From contig NZ_CP109598.1 of NCBI RefSeq assembly GCF_036327775.1, positions 682,001-746,000 of the forward strand: 64,000 nt of DNA, given 5' to 3'. Under the pieces are notes generated by a model, which saw only the letters and a program-made list of their open reading frames with translations, was not told the origin of the DNA and did no database searches. The stretch is from Streptomyces sp. NBC_01498 (GTDB lineage Bacteria > Actinomycetota > Actinomycetes > Streptomycetales > Streptomycetaceae). Shown here piece by piece: positions 9,381 through 18,295 of the stretch (positions are counted from its first letter, which is position 1; the number at the start of each line of letters is the position of its first letter). A program made the translations under genes and the position numbers.

Positions 9381-10253
9381 GTGAGGTTCGGAGTTCTCGG
9401 CCCGCTTTCCATGACGGATTCGCCCGTGAGTTCCCCGGCCGACACGGCGCCGGGAAGAGACCCGGGAGGCGCCGTCGGCCGTCTGCCGTCCGCCCCCAAG
9501 ACGCGGCAGCTGCTCGCACTGCTGCTCCTGCACACGGGCACTCAGGTCACCCTGGAGACGTGCGTCCACGAACTGTGGGGCGACCACGCGCCGCGCAGCG
9601 CCGTCCAGAGCGTGCACACCCGGGTCTTCCAGTTGCGCCGGGCGCTCGCGGCCCGGCCCTCCGTGGGGTCCGTGGAGGCCGCGAAACGCGTCCTCGAAAC
9701 CCGCTACCAGGGGTACGTGCTGCATGTGCGGCAGGGCGACCTGGACCTGCACGCGTGGGAGGGACACATGGCCCGTGCCCGCCGCGCCCTCGCGGCCGAC
9801 GACGACGTGACGCTGGCCGCCGCGCTGCGCTCCGCACTCGCGCTGTGGCGCGGACGGCCCCTGGTCGACGTCGAGGCGGGGCGGCACATCCAGGCCCAGG
9901 TGGCCCACCTCGAAGGCGTCAGGCTGACGGCGCTGGAGCAGTGCCTGGACGCCGAACTGCGGCTGGGACTCCACCACCAGCTGCTCTCCGAACTGGGCCT
10001 GCTGATCTCCCGGTACCCGACCCACGAGAACCTGCACGCCCAGTACATGATCGCCCTCTACCGCTGCGGGCGCACCGCCCAGGCACTGGAGGTCTACCGG
10101 GTGCTGAGCCGTCATCTCGCGGACGAACTCGGCATCGAGCCCTCGCACAAACTGCGCACGCTCCAGACCGCCGTACTGACCGAGAACGCGGAGCTGGACG
10201 TGCGGCCCCCGCTCAATCTGCGGCTCTCCCTGGATCTCGTCGCCAGCCGCTGA
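9381..10253 (+). CDS. SARP-family transcriptional activator
   Basis: This 290-residue protein begins VRFGVLGPL from a GTG with GAGAGG eight bases upstream, a hallmark SARP start. The N-terminal OmpR-like winged helix covers about residues 1-110 (LLALLLLHTG, ELWGDHAPRSA, VHTRVFQLRRAL). It is followed by the bacterial transcriptional activation domain (about 115-270, with YRVLSRHLADELGIEPS). There is no ATPase or TPR extension, so it is a small SARP such as those that switch on antibiotic clusters. It is divergent from the phosphatase-transaldolase-sulfotransferase operon and very probably its activator. Confidence 0.93.
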   Translation: MRFGVLGPLSMTDSPVSSPADTAPGRDPGGAVGRLPSAPKTRQLLALLLLHTGTQVTLETCVHELWGDHAPRSAVQSVHTRVFQLRRALAARPSVGSVEAAKRVLETRYQGYVLHVRQGDLDLHAWEGHMARARRALAADDDVTLAAALRSALALWRGRPLVDVEAGRHIQAQVAHLEGVRLTALEQCLDAELRLGLHHQLLSELGLLISRYPTHENLHAQYMIALYRCGRTAQALEVYRVLSRHLADELGIEPSHKLRTLQTAVLTENAELDVRPPLNLRLSLDLVASR

Positions 10254-10290
10254 CCCGCCGCCGGCCGAACCGGCCACGAGAGGAGAGTCC

Positions 10291-11679
10291 GTGACACCGG
10301 CCCCCCGTCCCGGTGCCCCCACCGCGCCGAGCACCGCCGACAAGCGCCGGATCCGCCGGTTCCAGACCCGGATCACCGTCTGCGCCGGCGGCGGCGAGGT
10401 GTGCGACGGCTGGATACTCGGCGTCGTGGGCGCGGCGCTGCCGCTCGCCCGCGACGACCTCGGGCTCAGCTCCTTCGAGACCGGACTCATCGGCGCCGCC
10501 ACCCTCGTGGGCATCTTCTTCGGGGGGCTCGTCTTCGGGCGGATCACCGACAGGATCGGGCGCCAGCGGATGTACCTGCTCGACCTGCTGGTCTTCCTCG
10601 TGGGCTCCCTGCTTCAGCTCGTCGTCGACGGCGCCGCCCAACTCTTCGCCGTACGGCTGGTCATGGGCATCGCCGTCGGCGCCGACTACGCCATCGCCGG
10701 GGCGCTCGTGGCGGAGTTCGCGCCGCGCGAGCGACGAGGCCGGCTGCTCGCCTCGCTCATCGCGTTCTGGTACGTGGGCTACACGCTGGCCGCGGCGGTC
10801 GGCTTCACCGTCGCCGCCCGGAGCACCGACCCGTCCGTGTGGCGCTGGATACTCGCCAGCAGCGCCCTGCCCTCGCTGGTGGTTCTCGTGGCCCGGCTGG
10901 GAACTCCCGAGTCGCCGCGCTGGCTGGCGAGCAAGGGCCGGTACGCCGAGGCGGACGCCATCAGCCGGAAGTGGCTGGGCACGGGCCTCCACGGGACGGC
11001 GGCGGACGCGATGCCGACCCCGAGGACGGGCCTCGCGGCGCTGTTCACCCGCCCGTACCGGCGCAGGACCGCGTTCACCAGCCTCTTCTGGCTCTGCCAG
11101 GTCACCCCGTTCTTCGCCATCGCGACCTTCGCCCCGCAGGTGCTCGCCTCGCTCGGGGCCGCCGACGAGGGGGTGAGCGAAGTCGTGCTCAACCTCTTCC
11201 TGCTGCTCGGCTGTCTGAGCGGGGTGTGGCTGATGGACCGGGTCGGCCGCAGACCGCTGCTCATCCACCCCTTCCTGGTCGCGGCCGGGGCGCTGCTGGT
11301 CCTCGGGCTCTGGCCGCAGGGCCCGCGCTGGGTGATCGTCGCCTGCTTCGCCCTCTTCGCGTTGTTCCACGCGGCGTCGAGCACCTTGCAGGCGGTCTAT
11401 CCCAGCGAGGTCTTCCCCACCGGGATACGTGCCACCGGGATCGGCTTCGCCGCCGCCATGAGCCGGCTCGGCGCCGCGGTCGGCACGTTCCTCGTCCCCA
11501 TGGCACTCCAGGAATGGGGCGCCGGCGCCGTCATGCTCTGCGGCTGCGCGCTCTCCCTGGCCGGGGCGCTGGTGTCGGCGGCGTGGGCGCCCGAGACGAG
11601 CGGTCTGTCCCTGTCCCGGGCGAGCGCGCCGCACGGGGTACCGCCCGGCGGTCCGCGCCGGCCCTCACAGGTCGGCTGA
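10291..11679 (+). CDS. MFS transporter, sugar-porter type
   Basis: This 462-residue carrier has about twelve membrane segments and the sugar-porter family signatures DRIGRQRMYL (after TM2), PESPRWL (end of the first half) and DRVGRRPLL (second half). The GTG start at 10291 has AGGAGAG just upstream and lies 37 bases after the SARP stop, so the two are probably co-transcribed. It may import a sugar or cyclitol precursor or export the product. It belongs to a different subfamily from the other carrier at 2138-3493. Confidence 0.87.
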   Translation: MTPAPRPGAPTAPSTADKRRIRRFQTRITVCAGGGEVCDGWILGVVGAALPLARDDLGLSSFETGLIGAATLVGIFFGGLVFGRITDRIGRQRMYLLDLLVFLVGSLLQLVVDGAAQLFAVRLVMGIAVGADYAIAGALVAEFAPRERRGRLLASLIAFWYVGYTLAAAVGFTVAARSTDPSVWRWILASSALPSLVVLVARLGTPESPRWLASKGRYAEADAISRKWLGTGLHGTAADAMPTPRTGLAALFTRPYRRRTAFTSLFWLCQVTPFFAIATFAPQVLASLGAADEGVSEVVLNLFLLLGCLSGVWLMDRVGRRPLLIHPFLVAAGALLVLGLWPQGPRWVIVACFALFALFHAASSTLQAVYPSEVFPTGIRATGIGFAAAMSRLGAAVGTFLVPMALQEWGAGAVMLCGCALSLAGALVSAAWAPETSGLSLSRASAPHGVPPGGPRRPSQVG

Positions 11680-11823
11680 GGCGCCAGCGCCGTGCACATA
11701 CCTCGCGCACCGGCCTCCGGAGAAGATCCGTGCCGTCCTCCGTCCACCCCGGAGCCGGCCACCGGGATCCACCGCGCCCCGCCCCCCGCACGCACTGACC
11801 GACCCCCACGGCTGGAGGGATCG

Positions 11824-12993
11824 ATGGGACACGAACGCCGGGCCGCCGAGATACTCGCGGACAGCGCGGTACTGCGCGGCCTCGCGGCGGAAGGGGTGTC
11901 CGTCTGGCTCGGCGACGTGGGCAGGCCGGAGCTGACCAGCGGCTCGTTGCGGACCTGGATCACCACCGTGCGCGTCACCGGGGTCGCGCTGTCCGCGTCG
12001 GCGCTGACCCGCGAGTTCCGCCGACGCGAGGACCACGCCTATCTCGACCAGCTCGGCCGCGTCGCGCGGCAGCGGGTCTCGCCGGACGCCATGGTGCGCG
12101 CCCTGCTGGCGTACGACGCCCGCTGGGCCTGCGACCTCCTCGCCCACGTGAGCACGGACACCGACGGCCTCGACGGCTGGGTCTGCGGGGAACTCGACGC
12201 GCGGCTGGCCCACGACCGCCGGTCCGCGCTCGAAGAGGCCCGTGCCTTCGCCGTGGCGGTGGGCCGCCCGAACTTCCTGGTGACGATCGCGGCCACCGAC
12301 GCCGGACTCGACGTGGTGCGCGCGTGCGTGGCCGAGGGCATCGGGGTGCACGCCGCCCTCGTTCACTCCGCCGAGCGCTACGGGCAGGTCCTCGACGCCT
12401 ACTGGGACGGGCTGGACCAGGCGCACCGCGACGGGCGTACGGCCCCCGGCACCTGTGCCGTCTCGCTGGAGGCCGCCGCCGTGGAGGCGGCGGTGGACGA
12501 ACAGCTCGGCGAGCTCGGCACCACGGCGGCCGGCGCCCTGCGCGGGCGCACCGCCCTCGCCTTCGCCCGCGTGGTCCACGACCTGCACGAGCGCAGGCTC
12601 GACTCCCGCCGCTGGCGCGCGCTGCGGAAGGCCGGAGCCCGCCCGCAGCGACTGGTCTGGTCCGGCGCGGGGACGGGCGGGGACCCCGGCGGCCCCGGGC
12701 AACTGGCCAGGCACGTACGCCATGTGGAGGAGATCGTGGCCTGGCGGACCGCGCACCTGCTGTCGCCCCTCGCCGTGGCGGAGGCCGCCCGCCGGGCGAG
12801 GCCGCACGGCGACTCCCTGTCGGGGGAGGCGGCCGCGGCCCTCGACGTGATGGCGGCACTGCGGCGGCACGGCATCCACCCGGGCTGTCTCGCCGAGGAC
12901 GTACAGCGGTCACGTCTGCGGGAGTTGGCGCGGGGCCGCGACGAACTGCTCGACGCCGTACGGAGCACCCCGTCCATCAGGACCTACCTGTGA
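11824..12993 (+). CDS. Transaldolase homologue lacking the Schiff-base lysine
   Basis: This 389-residue protein aligns along its length with actinobacterial transaldolase (Tal). Matches include EGVSVWLGDVGRPELTSG (normally VWLDDLSR), GELDARLAHD, GINV-like GIGVHAALVHSAERY, LRGRTALAFAR and AGARPQRLVWSGAG. The active site is rewritten. The FIKIPAT lysine segment reads FLVTIAAT (Lys to Thr), the first-strand Asp is Gly, and GVTTNPS reads RVTGVALS. It is therefore unlikely to act as a transaldolase and may be a non-catalytic partner of the enzyme at 7102-8337 or a repurposed protein. The start at 11824 has GGAGGG close upstream. Confidence 0.8.
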   Translation: MGHERRAAEILADSAVLRGLAAEGVSVWLGDVGRPELTSGSLRTWITTVRVTGVALSASALTREFRRREDHAYLDQLGRVARQRVSPDAMVRALLAYDARWACDLLAHVSTDTDGLDGWVCGELDARLAHDRRSALEEARAFAVAVGRPNFLVTIAATDAGLDVVRACVAEGIGVHAALVHSAERYGQVLDAYWDGLDQAHRDGRTAPGTCAVSLEAAAVEAAVDEQLGELGTTAAGALRGRTALAFARVVHDLHERRLDSRRWRALRKAGARPQRLVWSGAGTGGDPGGPGQLARHVRHVEEIVAWRTAHLLSPLAVAEAARRARPHGDSLSGEAAAALDVMAALRRHGIHPGCLAEDVQRSRLRELARGRDELLDAVRSTPSIRTYL

Positions 12994-13040
12994 GACCGGC
13001 GTCCCTCCCGGCCGCCCGCCGGCCGGCCCGGTGAGCGGCG

Positions 13041-13796
13041 TCAGGCGCCGACGAGGTCGCCGCCGGTTCCGGTCCGCGCCCGGCGGTCCCGGGCCGGGCG
13101 GATCTCCAGCAGCAGGTGTTCGACCCGGTCGTTTCCCTCGTCGACGGTCCGGGTGCGGAGCGTACGCAGCTCCCGGCCGCACTCGGCGGCGATCCCCCGC
13201 AGCGCGGCGAGGTCTCCCCGGTCGCTGAAGTGCAGGAGGGCGGTCCCTTCGTCGGTCAGATGGCGCACGGCCTCGGACAGATACCCGCGGTGGGTGCGGT
13301 AACCGGCGTCCACGTAGGCCCGTTCGTGGACGGTCCGGTACGCGTAGTCGGACGGCGCCCGCACATAGTTGGAGCTCCAGAACACCCGGTCGAAACGGGC
13401 GTTCGGGTCGAGTGCCGAGAACAGGTCGCTGTGCAGCACGGTGACCCGGTCGGCGACCCGGTGCCGTTCCGCGTTGAGCCGGGTGTTCTCGACGGCGTAC
13501 TCGTTGATGTCCGTCGCGACGACGGACGTACAGCCCAGGAGCGCCGCCTGGACGGCGATGACCCCCGTGCCGCAGCCGATCTCCAGCAGGGACGACGGCG
13601 GCGCGGACGACTCGCCGCCGGTCAGTCCGAGGAGCTCGGCGCCCGTCCGCGTGGACGGTGAGTAGAGAGGAGCGAACACCTGGTCGAGCAGATCCCAGCG
13701 CCGGCCGAGGAGGGTGAACTCCCGGGGCCTGTCCGGTCGTGTCAGTGAGTGATTGCTACGCTCAAGCGACTTGAGATGACTGCGGACATCCGACAT
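13041..13796 (-). CDS. PrmC/MTS-type class I methyltransferase
   Basis: This 251-residue methyltransferase has motif I LLEIGCGTGVIAVQAA, the acidic end of beta-2 in TDINEYAVENTRLNAE, and a DLF turn, as in the MTS domain of PrmC/HemK enzymes. The NPPY motif that holds the amide substrate in PrmC is replaced by SSNYV, so the substrate probably differs. GGGAGG precedes the ATG. It converges on the transaldolase homologue and diverges from the PucR-like regulator. Membership of the biosynthetic cluster is uncertain. Confidence 0.75.
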   Translation of the reverse strand: MSDVRSHLKSLERSNHSLTRPDRPREFTLLGRRWDLLDQVFAPLYSPSTRTGAELLGLTGGESSAPPSSLLEIGCGTGVIAVQAALLGCTSVVATDINEYAVENTRLNAERHRVADRVTVLHSDLFSALDPNARFDRVFWSSNYVRAPSDYAYRTVHERAYVDAGYRTHRGYLSEAVRHLTDEGTALLHFSDRGDLAALRGIAAECGRELRTLRTRTVDEGNDRVEHLLLEIRPARDRRARTGTGGDLVGA

Positions 13797-14038
13797 CGAA
13801 CCTCCCTACAGGGTGGTGAACTACTCCGGGCGAGGCGATTGCCCACAGTTTTCTCGAACAGGACGTGTCCTCGGAAGGTGATCCGGCGACCACCCCGGCG
13901 CTCTCGGTGGTGGCTCGACCACAGGGTGTCCCGCCCCGTACGGGGATTGCCGAGGGAAGTGAGGGGCAGCCTCATCCGAAGCGGACGGCGCACCATCGGC
14001 CCAGGAAACCGACCCGGACCAAGTGGGGTGGCACGCAG

Positions 14039-16060
14039 GTGCATTTAGACGAGGAGCCGAGACCCGGGGGAGAGTGGCCGGACGAGGCGGCGGCGATGCT
14101 CTCGATTCTCGAACTCCTCGCGAGTGAGGCCCCGCCGGCCCAGGTCGAGGGTGTCGCGCGGCGCTTCGGCAGCGGGCATCCGCGCCCGGACGGCGAGGCC
14201 GTACGACGACTGGAGCAGGCCGGGAGCCTGGCGCTGCGGGTGCACGCGCTGCTGGCCCGCCGTCAGCGGCGGGAGGCGGAGCTGTCCGCGCTGGTGGACA
14301 CCGCGCGCGACCTGATACTCCCCCACCGGCTCGACGCGCTCCTGGAGACCATCACCCGGCGCACCCGGAGCCTGTTCGGCGTGGACATCTCGTACATCAG
14401 CTTTCGTGACGCGGAGGCGGACGCCAGCGTCGTACGGACCGCCGAAGGCCATGCCTCCGCGCTCACCGTCGGCTACCGGGTGCCGCACCACTCGGGACTC
14501 GGCGACGCGGCGACCGAACGGGGCGTCCCCATCTGGACCCCCGACTACCTGTCGGACACCAGCTTCCGGCACACGGGCGTCCTCGACCACGTGGTGCGCG
14601 CGGAGGGGATCCGGGCCATCATCGCCGCACCGCTGGCGGTCGGCGGCGAGACCTTCGGGGTGCTGTACGCGGCCGACCGGAACGTGCGCCACTTCAGCGT
14701 CGGGGACGTCTCCCTGATGAGTTCGCTCGGGGGCCTGGCCGCCGCGACCATCGAGAAGGCCCGCGCCCTGGAACGCGTCCGCGCCGAGGTCGTCGGCCTG
14801 GCCGATGTCCGCCGGCTCGCGGAGCTGCACAGCAGACTGATCGACCTCGCGCTCGGGGGCGGCAGCTTGCAGACGCTGACGGCCGAGGTGGCCGAGGCCC
14901 TGGACGGGGCCGTGCTGGTACGGGACATGGAGCACCGCGGGCTGGCGTCCGTCGGGCGGTTCCCCGAGATCGACGAGAGCGACATCCGGGCGGCCGTCCG
15001 GAGCACCTCGGGGCCGGGCACGCCGGTCGCGCACCGCGCCGGATCGGCGGTGTGGGCCGCGCCGGTCATGGCGGGCGGCGAAGCGCTCGCGGTGCTGCTG
15101 CTGCACCCCCGGGAACCCCTGGACGATCCCGGTGGACGCCGTATGGCTCTGGCGGCGCAGGCCGTGGCCGTGCTGCTCCAGGTGCAGCGCAGCGAGGCGA
15201 CGGCGGCGAGCCCCTTCCGGGACGAACTGTTCGACGACCTGCTGGCGGTGGAGCGACGGCCGCTCAAACAGCTCGAACTGCGGGCGAACAGGCTGGGCAT
15301 CGACCATGAGCAGCCGTTCGTCGTGGTGGTCGTGCGGCCCGGCGGCGGCGCCACCGGGCGGACGGCGAGCTGGGCCGCGTCGTACGCGCGCCGGATGGGA
15401 GGGCTCCGGAGCATCCGGCGCGGCTGTGTCTCCCTGCTGCTGCCGGTGTCGTCCGCGCCCGCGCCGGGCGCCGGCGGCGGAGCGGGGGTCTTCGCCCGCG
15501 CGGTGTGCGAGCAGCTGACCGGGCTGCTGGGGCATCCGGCGACCGTGGGCGCGGGCGGGCCGGTCCTGGGGCTGGGCCAGATCCGGGGGGCGCATCAGGA
15601 GGCCATGCGCTGTCTGGAGGCGCTCGTCGCGCTCGGCAGTACGGGCACGGGCGCGGCGGCGGAGGATCTGGGGTTTCTCGGTGTCCTGCTCTCGGACGAC
15701 CGTGACGTGGCGGCCTTCGTCGAGTCGACGGTCGGGCCCGTGCTCGACTACGACGCGGAACGGCTGACCGATCTGACAAGAACGCTCGACGCGTTCTTCG
15801 TCTCCGGCGCCAGCCCCACCAAGGCGGCGGAGCTGCTGCACGTGCACCCCAACACGGTCTCCCGGCGGCTGGAGCGGGTGACCGATCTCCTCGGCGCGGA
15901 CTGGTCGAAGCCGGAGAAGGCCCTGGAGGTGCAACTGGCCCTGCGGCTGCACCGGACGCAGGACGTCCTGCGTCAGCAGCGGCCGGGCGACCGGGCGGCG
16001 GACTCCCCCGCTCAGGCCGACAGCTCGCACACCTCGGCGCCCCCGCCGTACGGTGACTGA
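14039..16060 (+). CDS. GAF domain and PucR-type helix-turn-helix regulator
   Basis: This 673-residue regulator has a GAF-like ligand domain at about residues 90-240 (LFGVDISYISFRD; IIAAPLAVGGETFGVLYAADR). A central region follows, and the C-terminal PucR/CdaR helix-turn-helix (LTRTLDAFFVSGASPTKAAELLHVHPNTVSRRLERV in parts) lies near residues 590-650. Such proteins sense small molecules and control catabolic or developmental genes. The start is uncertain: the GTG at 14039 has a weak GGGGTGG upstream, and an ATG at 14096 (MLSILELLAS) is also plausible. The 3' end overlaps the convergent gene by 49 bases. Confidence 0.8.
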   Translation: MHLDEEPRPGGEWPDEAAAMLSILELLASEAPPAQVEGVARRFGSGHPRPDGEAVRRLEQAGSLALRVHALLARRQRREAELSALVDTARDLILPHRLDALLETITRRTRSLFGVDISYISFRDAEADASVVRTAEGHASALTVGYRVPHHSGLGDAATERGVPIWTPDYLSDTSFRHTGVLDHVVRAEGIRAIIAAPLAVGGETFGVLYAADRNVRHFSVGDVSLMSSLGGLAAATIEKARALERVRAEVVGLADVRRLAELHSRLIDLALGGGSLQTLTAEVAEALDGAVLVRDMEHRGLASVGRFPEIDESDIRAAVRSTSGPGTPVAHRAGSAVWAAPVMAGGEALAVLLLHPREPLDDPGGRRMALAAQAVAVLLQVQRSEATAASPFRDELFDDLLAVERRPLKQLELRANRLGIDHEQPFVVVVVRPGGGATGRTASWAASYARRMGGLRSIRRGCVSLLLPVSSAPAPGAGGGAGVFARAVCEQLTGLLGHPATVGAGGPVLGLGQIRGAHQEAMRCLEALVALGSTGTGAAAEDLGFLGVLLSDDRDVAAFVESTVGPVLDYDAERLTDLTRTLDAFFVSGASPTKAAELLHVHPNTVSRRLERVTDLLGADWSKPEKALEVQLALRLHRTQDVLRQQRPGDRAADSPAQADSSHTSAPPPYGD

Positions 16061-17130
16061 CCGGCGGCGCCCGTCGACGTCAGCGCGGAGATCGCGTACG
16101 CGCACGAGGCGAGGGTCATGTGCCGGTGCCATCCCTGGAGCGACCGGCCCTCGAAGTCCCGCAGCCCGACCGACCCGCCGAGGGTGCGCCAGCCCCGGCC
16201 GACCTGCTCGGAGAGCCGGGTGAGGCCCAGGAGGGCGGGCGGGGACACCGTACGGGCGTTGGACAGCCACACCTCCGCCGGCGGGCGCAGCGGATCGTGC
16301 CACACCCCGAGGGCGGTGAGCGGTCCCCGGTCCGGCCCTTCGTCCGCGAGCCGTACCAGGGCGGTCGCGAAGGCGGTGGCCGGTCTGCCGGGACCGGTGG
16401 CCGGCCGGGTGTCCCGCAGTCTCGGCGACGCTTCGAGAATCCGGCGCAGCGGGGCGGGCCGACGGCCGTGACCGCCCGGCGCCGGACGTCCGGCGGTGAC
16501 CTCCAGGTGCCCGCCGACGCGTACCGCGAGGGGGAAGCGGGCCCCCAGGTGCCCGGCCGCGAGGGACCGCTGCTCGGGAATCCCGCTCAGATCGAGCAGC
16601 GCGGGCCGTCGCGGGTCGCCCCAGTCGCGGATGTCGCCGAGGAGCCCGGCGACACTGTCGCGCGGGCCGGTGTCCGCCGCGCCGTCGTCGTTCCACCGCC
16701 CGGTCAGCCGCAGCCGCCAGCTCACCGGCGCCGTCAGCCGCGCGGACGCGAACCACATGCCGTACGCCTGCTGGCCGTTGACCAACTGGCGGGCGTCGGG
16801 CGAGAAATGCCGTCCCACTCCGACGCTGTGCTCGCCCGTCTTGGGTATCGACACCGGCTTCAGCACCCAGGCGGAGGGACCGCCCGTGGTTTCCAGCGAA
16901 CGGGTGAGGGTGCGGCGCAGCGGCGTGCACTCCCACCGCGAGCCGGTGACGAAGTGCCGCAGCCGCTGGGCGTCGTGGGGGGCACCGACGGCGGACGCGA
17001 TGTTCGCGATGGACTTGCGTCCGTTCGCTCTCAGCAGCCCGTCCACGTACTGACGCGCGCGGATGCGCTGGTCGTACCGGCGGAATTCGCTGAACAGGGC
17101 GGCACAGAGCCGGGTGGCGATGTCTTCCAT
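16012..17130 (-). CDS. IS701-like transposase-derived protein with lost catalytic motif
   Basis: This 372-residue protein resembles IS701-family transposases: RARQYVDGLL near the N-terminus, then IPKTGEHSVGVGR and a long basic C-terminus ending in a conserved RGWRTLGGSVGLRDFEGRS region. In active IS701 enzymes the IPKTG segment is preceded by DDTGF with the first catalytic aspartate. Here it reads VLKPVSIPKTG, so that residue is gone. There is no frame break, and I see no flanking terminal repeats. It looks like a kept, non-mobile derivative rather than a live insertion sequence. The ATG has only a weak Shine-Dalgarno. Confidence 0.6.
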   Translation of the reverse strand: MEDIATRLCAALFSEFRRYDQRIRARQYVDGLLRANGRKSIANIASAVGAPHDAQRLRHFVTGSRWECTPLRRTLTRSLETTGGPSAWVLKPVSIPKTGEHSVGVGRHFSPDARQLVNGQQAYGMWFASARLTAPVSWRLRLTGRWNDDGAADTGPRDSVAGLLGDIRDWGDPRRPALLDLSGIPEQRSLAAGHLGARFPLAVRVGGHLEVTAGRPAPGGHGRRPAPLRRILEASPRLRDTRPATGPGRPATAFATALVRLADEGPDRGPLTALGVWHDPLRPPAEVWLSNARTVSPPALLGLTRLSEQVGRGWRTLGGSVGLRDFEGRSLQGWHRHMTLASCAYAISALTSTGAAGQSPYGGGAEVCELSA

Positions 17131-17297
17131 GACATACCAGGCTTCTGGCGTCCGGCCCCGGGGGCGAGGTGCGAGGAACACACTCCCGCCGTGCGGGCGT
17201 GGTGGCCCGCTCACCGGCCCCGCCGATTCGGGGCCGGTCCGGTGCCCGGCACGGGCCGGGCGGCGGTGGCGGGGCCACCGGCCGCCCTGCCGGTGCC

Positions 17298-18134
17298 TCA
17301 TGTGTCCCCGTCGAGGAAGTCCACGAGGGCGGCGAGCAGGTCCCCGGGCGCGTCCAGCGGCACGAGGTGCCCGGCACCGGGCACGAGGCGCAGCCGCGCG
17401 CCGGGAATCAGTGACACGAGTTCGTGGGCCTGGGCGACGGGGAGCCAGGAGTCCTCCTCGCCCCAGCACACGGTGACGGGGATGCCGATGTCCGGGTAGA
17501 GCTTCTGGATCTCGTCGGTGTGGCGCTGGTCGGCCTGGGCGATCTGCCGGTAGAAGGCCGCCTGCCCGGTCTCGTCGCTCCACGGCGCGGCCAGGGCTTC
17601 GGCCTGCTCCGGGCGCAGTCCGCGATGGCTCGCCGAGCCGATGTACTCGTGGACGAGCGCGCGGTGCAGTGCGAGCGGCAGCCGTGCCAGGACATGCGGG
17701 TACTCCGCCACCAGCCGGAAGAACGGCGAGCCCCAGGGCGCGAGGGCCACCGGGTCGACGAGTGCCAGCCGCCGGTAGGGGACGCCGTGCAGCAGATGGG
17801 CCCGCAGGGCGACACAGCCGCCGAAGTCGTGGGCGACGACGGACGGATCGGACAGCCGCCAGTGGTCCGTCAACGCGGCGAAGACCTCGCCCTGCGAGGC
17901 GAGGGAGACCTCCTGGCCGTCGGTCTTCTCGGACGCGCCGTAGCCGGGCATGTCCCAGACGTAGACCTCGTGGCCCCGGTCGGCGAGCGCGCGGGCGATC
18001 TCCCGCCACACGTACGACGAGAACGGAGTGCCGTGCAGCAGTACGACGGGCTCACCGCCCCGCGGCCCCAGCCGGTCCCACCGGACGGTCCCCGAACCGC
18101 TGTCGAAAACCTCGTGTAACTCCCAGTCGTGCAA
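17298..18134 (-). CDS. Alpha/beta hydrolase, Asp-nucleophile type (epoxide hydrolase/dehalogenase-like)
   Basis: This 278-residue hydrolase has the oxyanion segment LLHGTPFSSYVWRE, the nucleophile elbow VVAHDFGGCVA with Asp in place of Ser, and a late acid/His pair (WGEEDSWLP and GAGHLVPLD). An Asp nucleophile is the mark of haloalkane dehalogenases and epoxide hydrolases, which go through an ester intermediate. The start is a TTG at 18134 supported by GGAGG nine bases upstream. The neighbours do not reveal the substrate. Confidence 0.82.
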   Translation of the reverse strand: MHDWELHEVFDSGSGTVRWDRLGPRGGEPVVLLHGTPFSSYVWREIARALADRGHEVYVWDMPGYGASEKTDGQEVSLASQGEVFAALTDHWRLSDPSVVAHDFGGCVALRAHLLHGVPYRRLALVDPVALAPWGSPFFRLVAEYPHVLARLPLALHRALVHEYIGSASHRGLRPEQAEALAAPWSDETGQAAFYRQIAQADQRHTDEIQKLYPDIGIPVTVCWGEEDSWLPVAQAHELVSLIPGARLRLVPGAGHLVPLDAPGDLLAALVDFLDGDT

Positions 18135-18295
18135 GGCTCAGTTCCTCCGTGCCGTCGTCGCCGTGCCCCGGGTGCCGGGTCAGGGCCTTTCCACCGGTGC
18201 GTCGTGGGCAGTCTTTCACCTGGTGGGGGCTCCTTCGGGTCGGCGTGCCCGCCGCGTCGTCGGGGGCCGGCCCGGTCCGCGGCCGTACGGGCCCG

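Noticed and set aside
15900..17300. Active IS701 insertion sequence
   Set aside because: No terminal inverted repeats or target duplication were noticed, and the first catalytic aspartate is replaced.
14045..17377. Minus-strand open frame of about 1110 codons opposite the PucR-like regulator
   Set aside because: It is an antisense shadow caused by high GC. It is rich in Arg/Pro/Gly/His with no domains, and the plus strand encodes a clear GAF/HTH protein.
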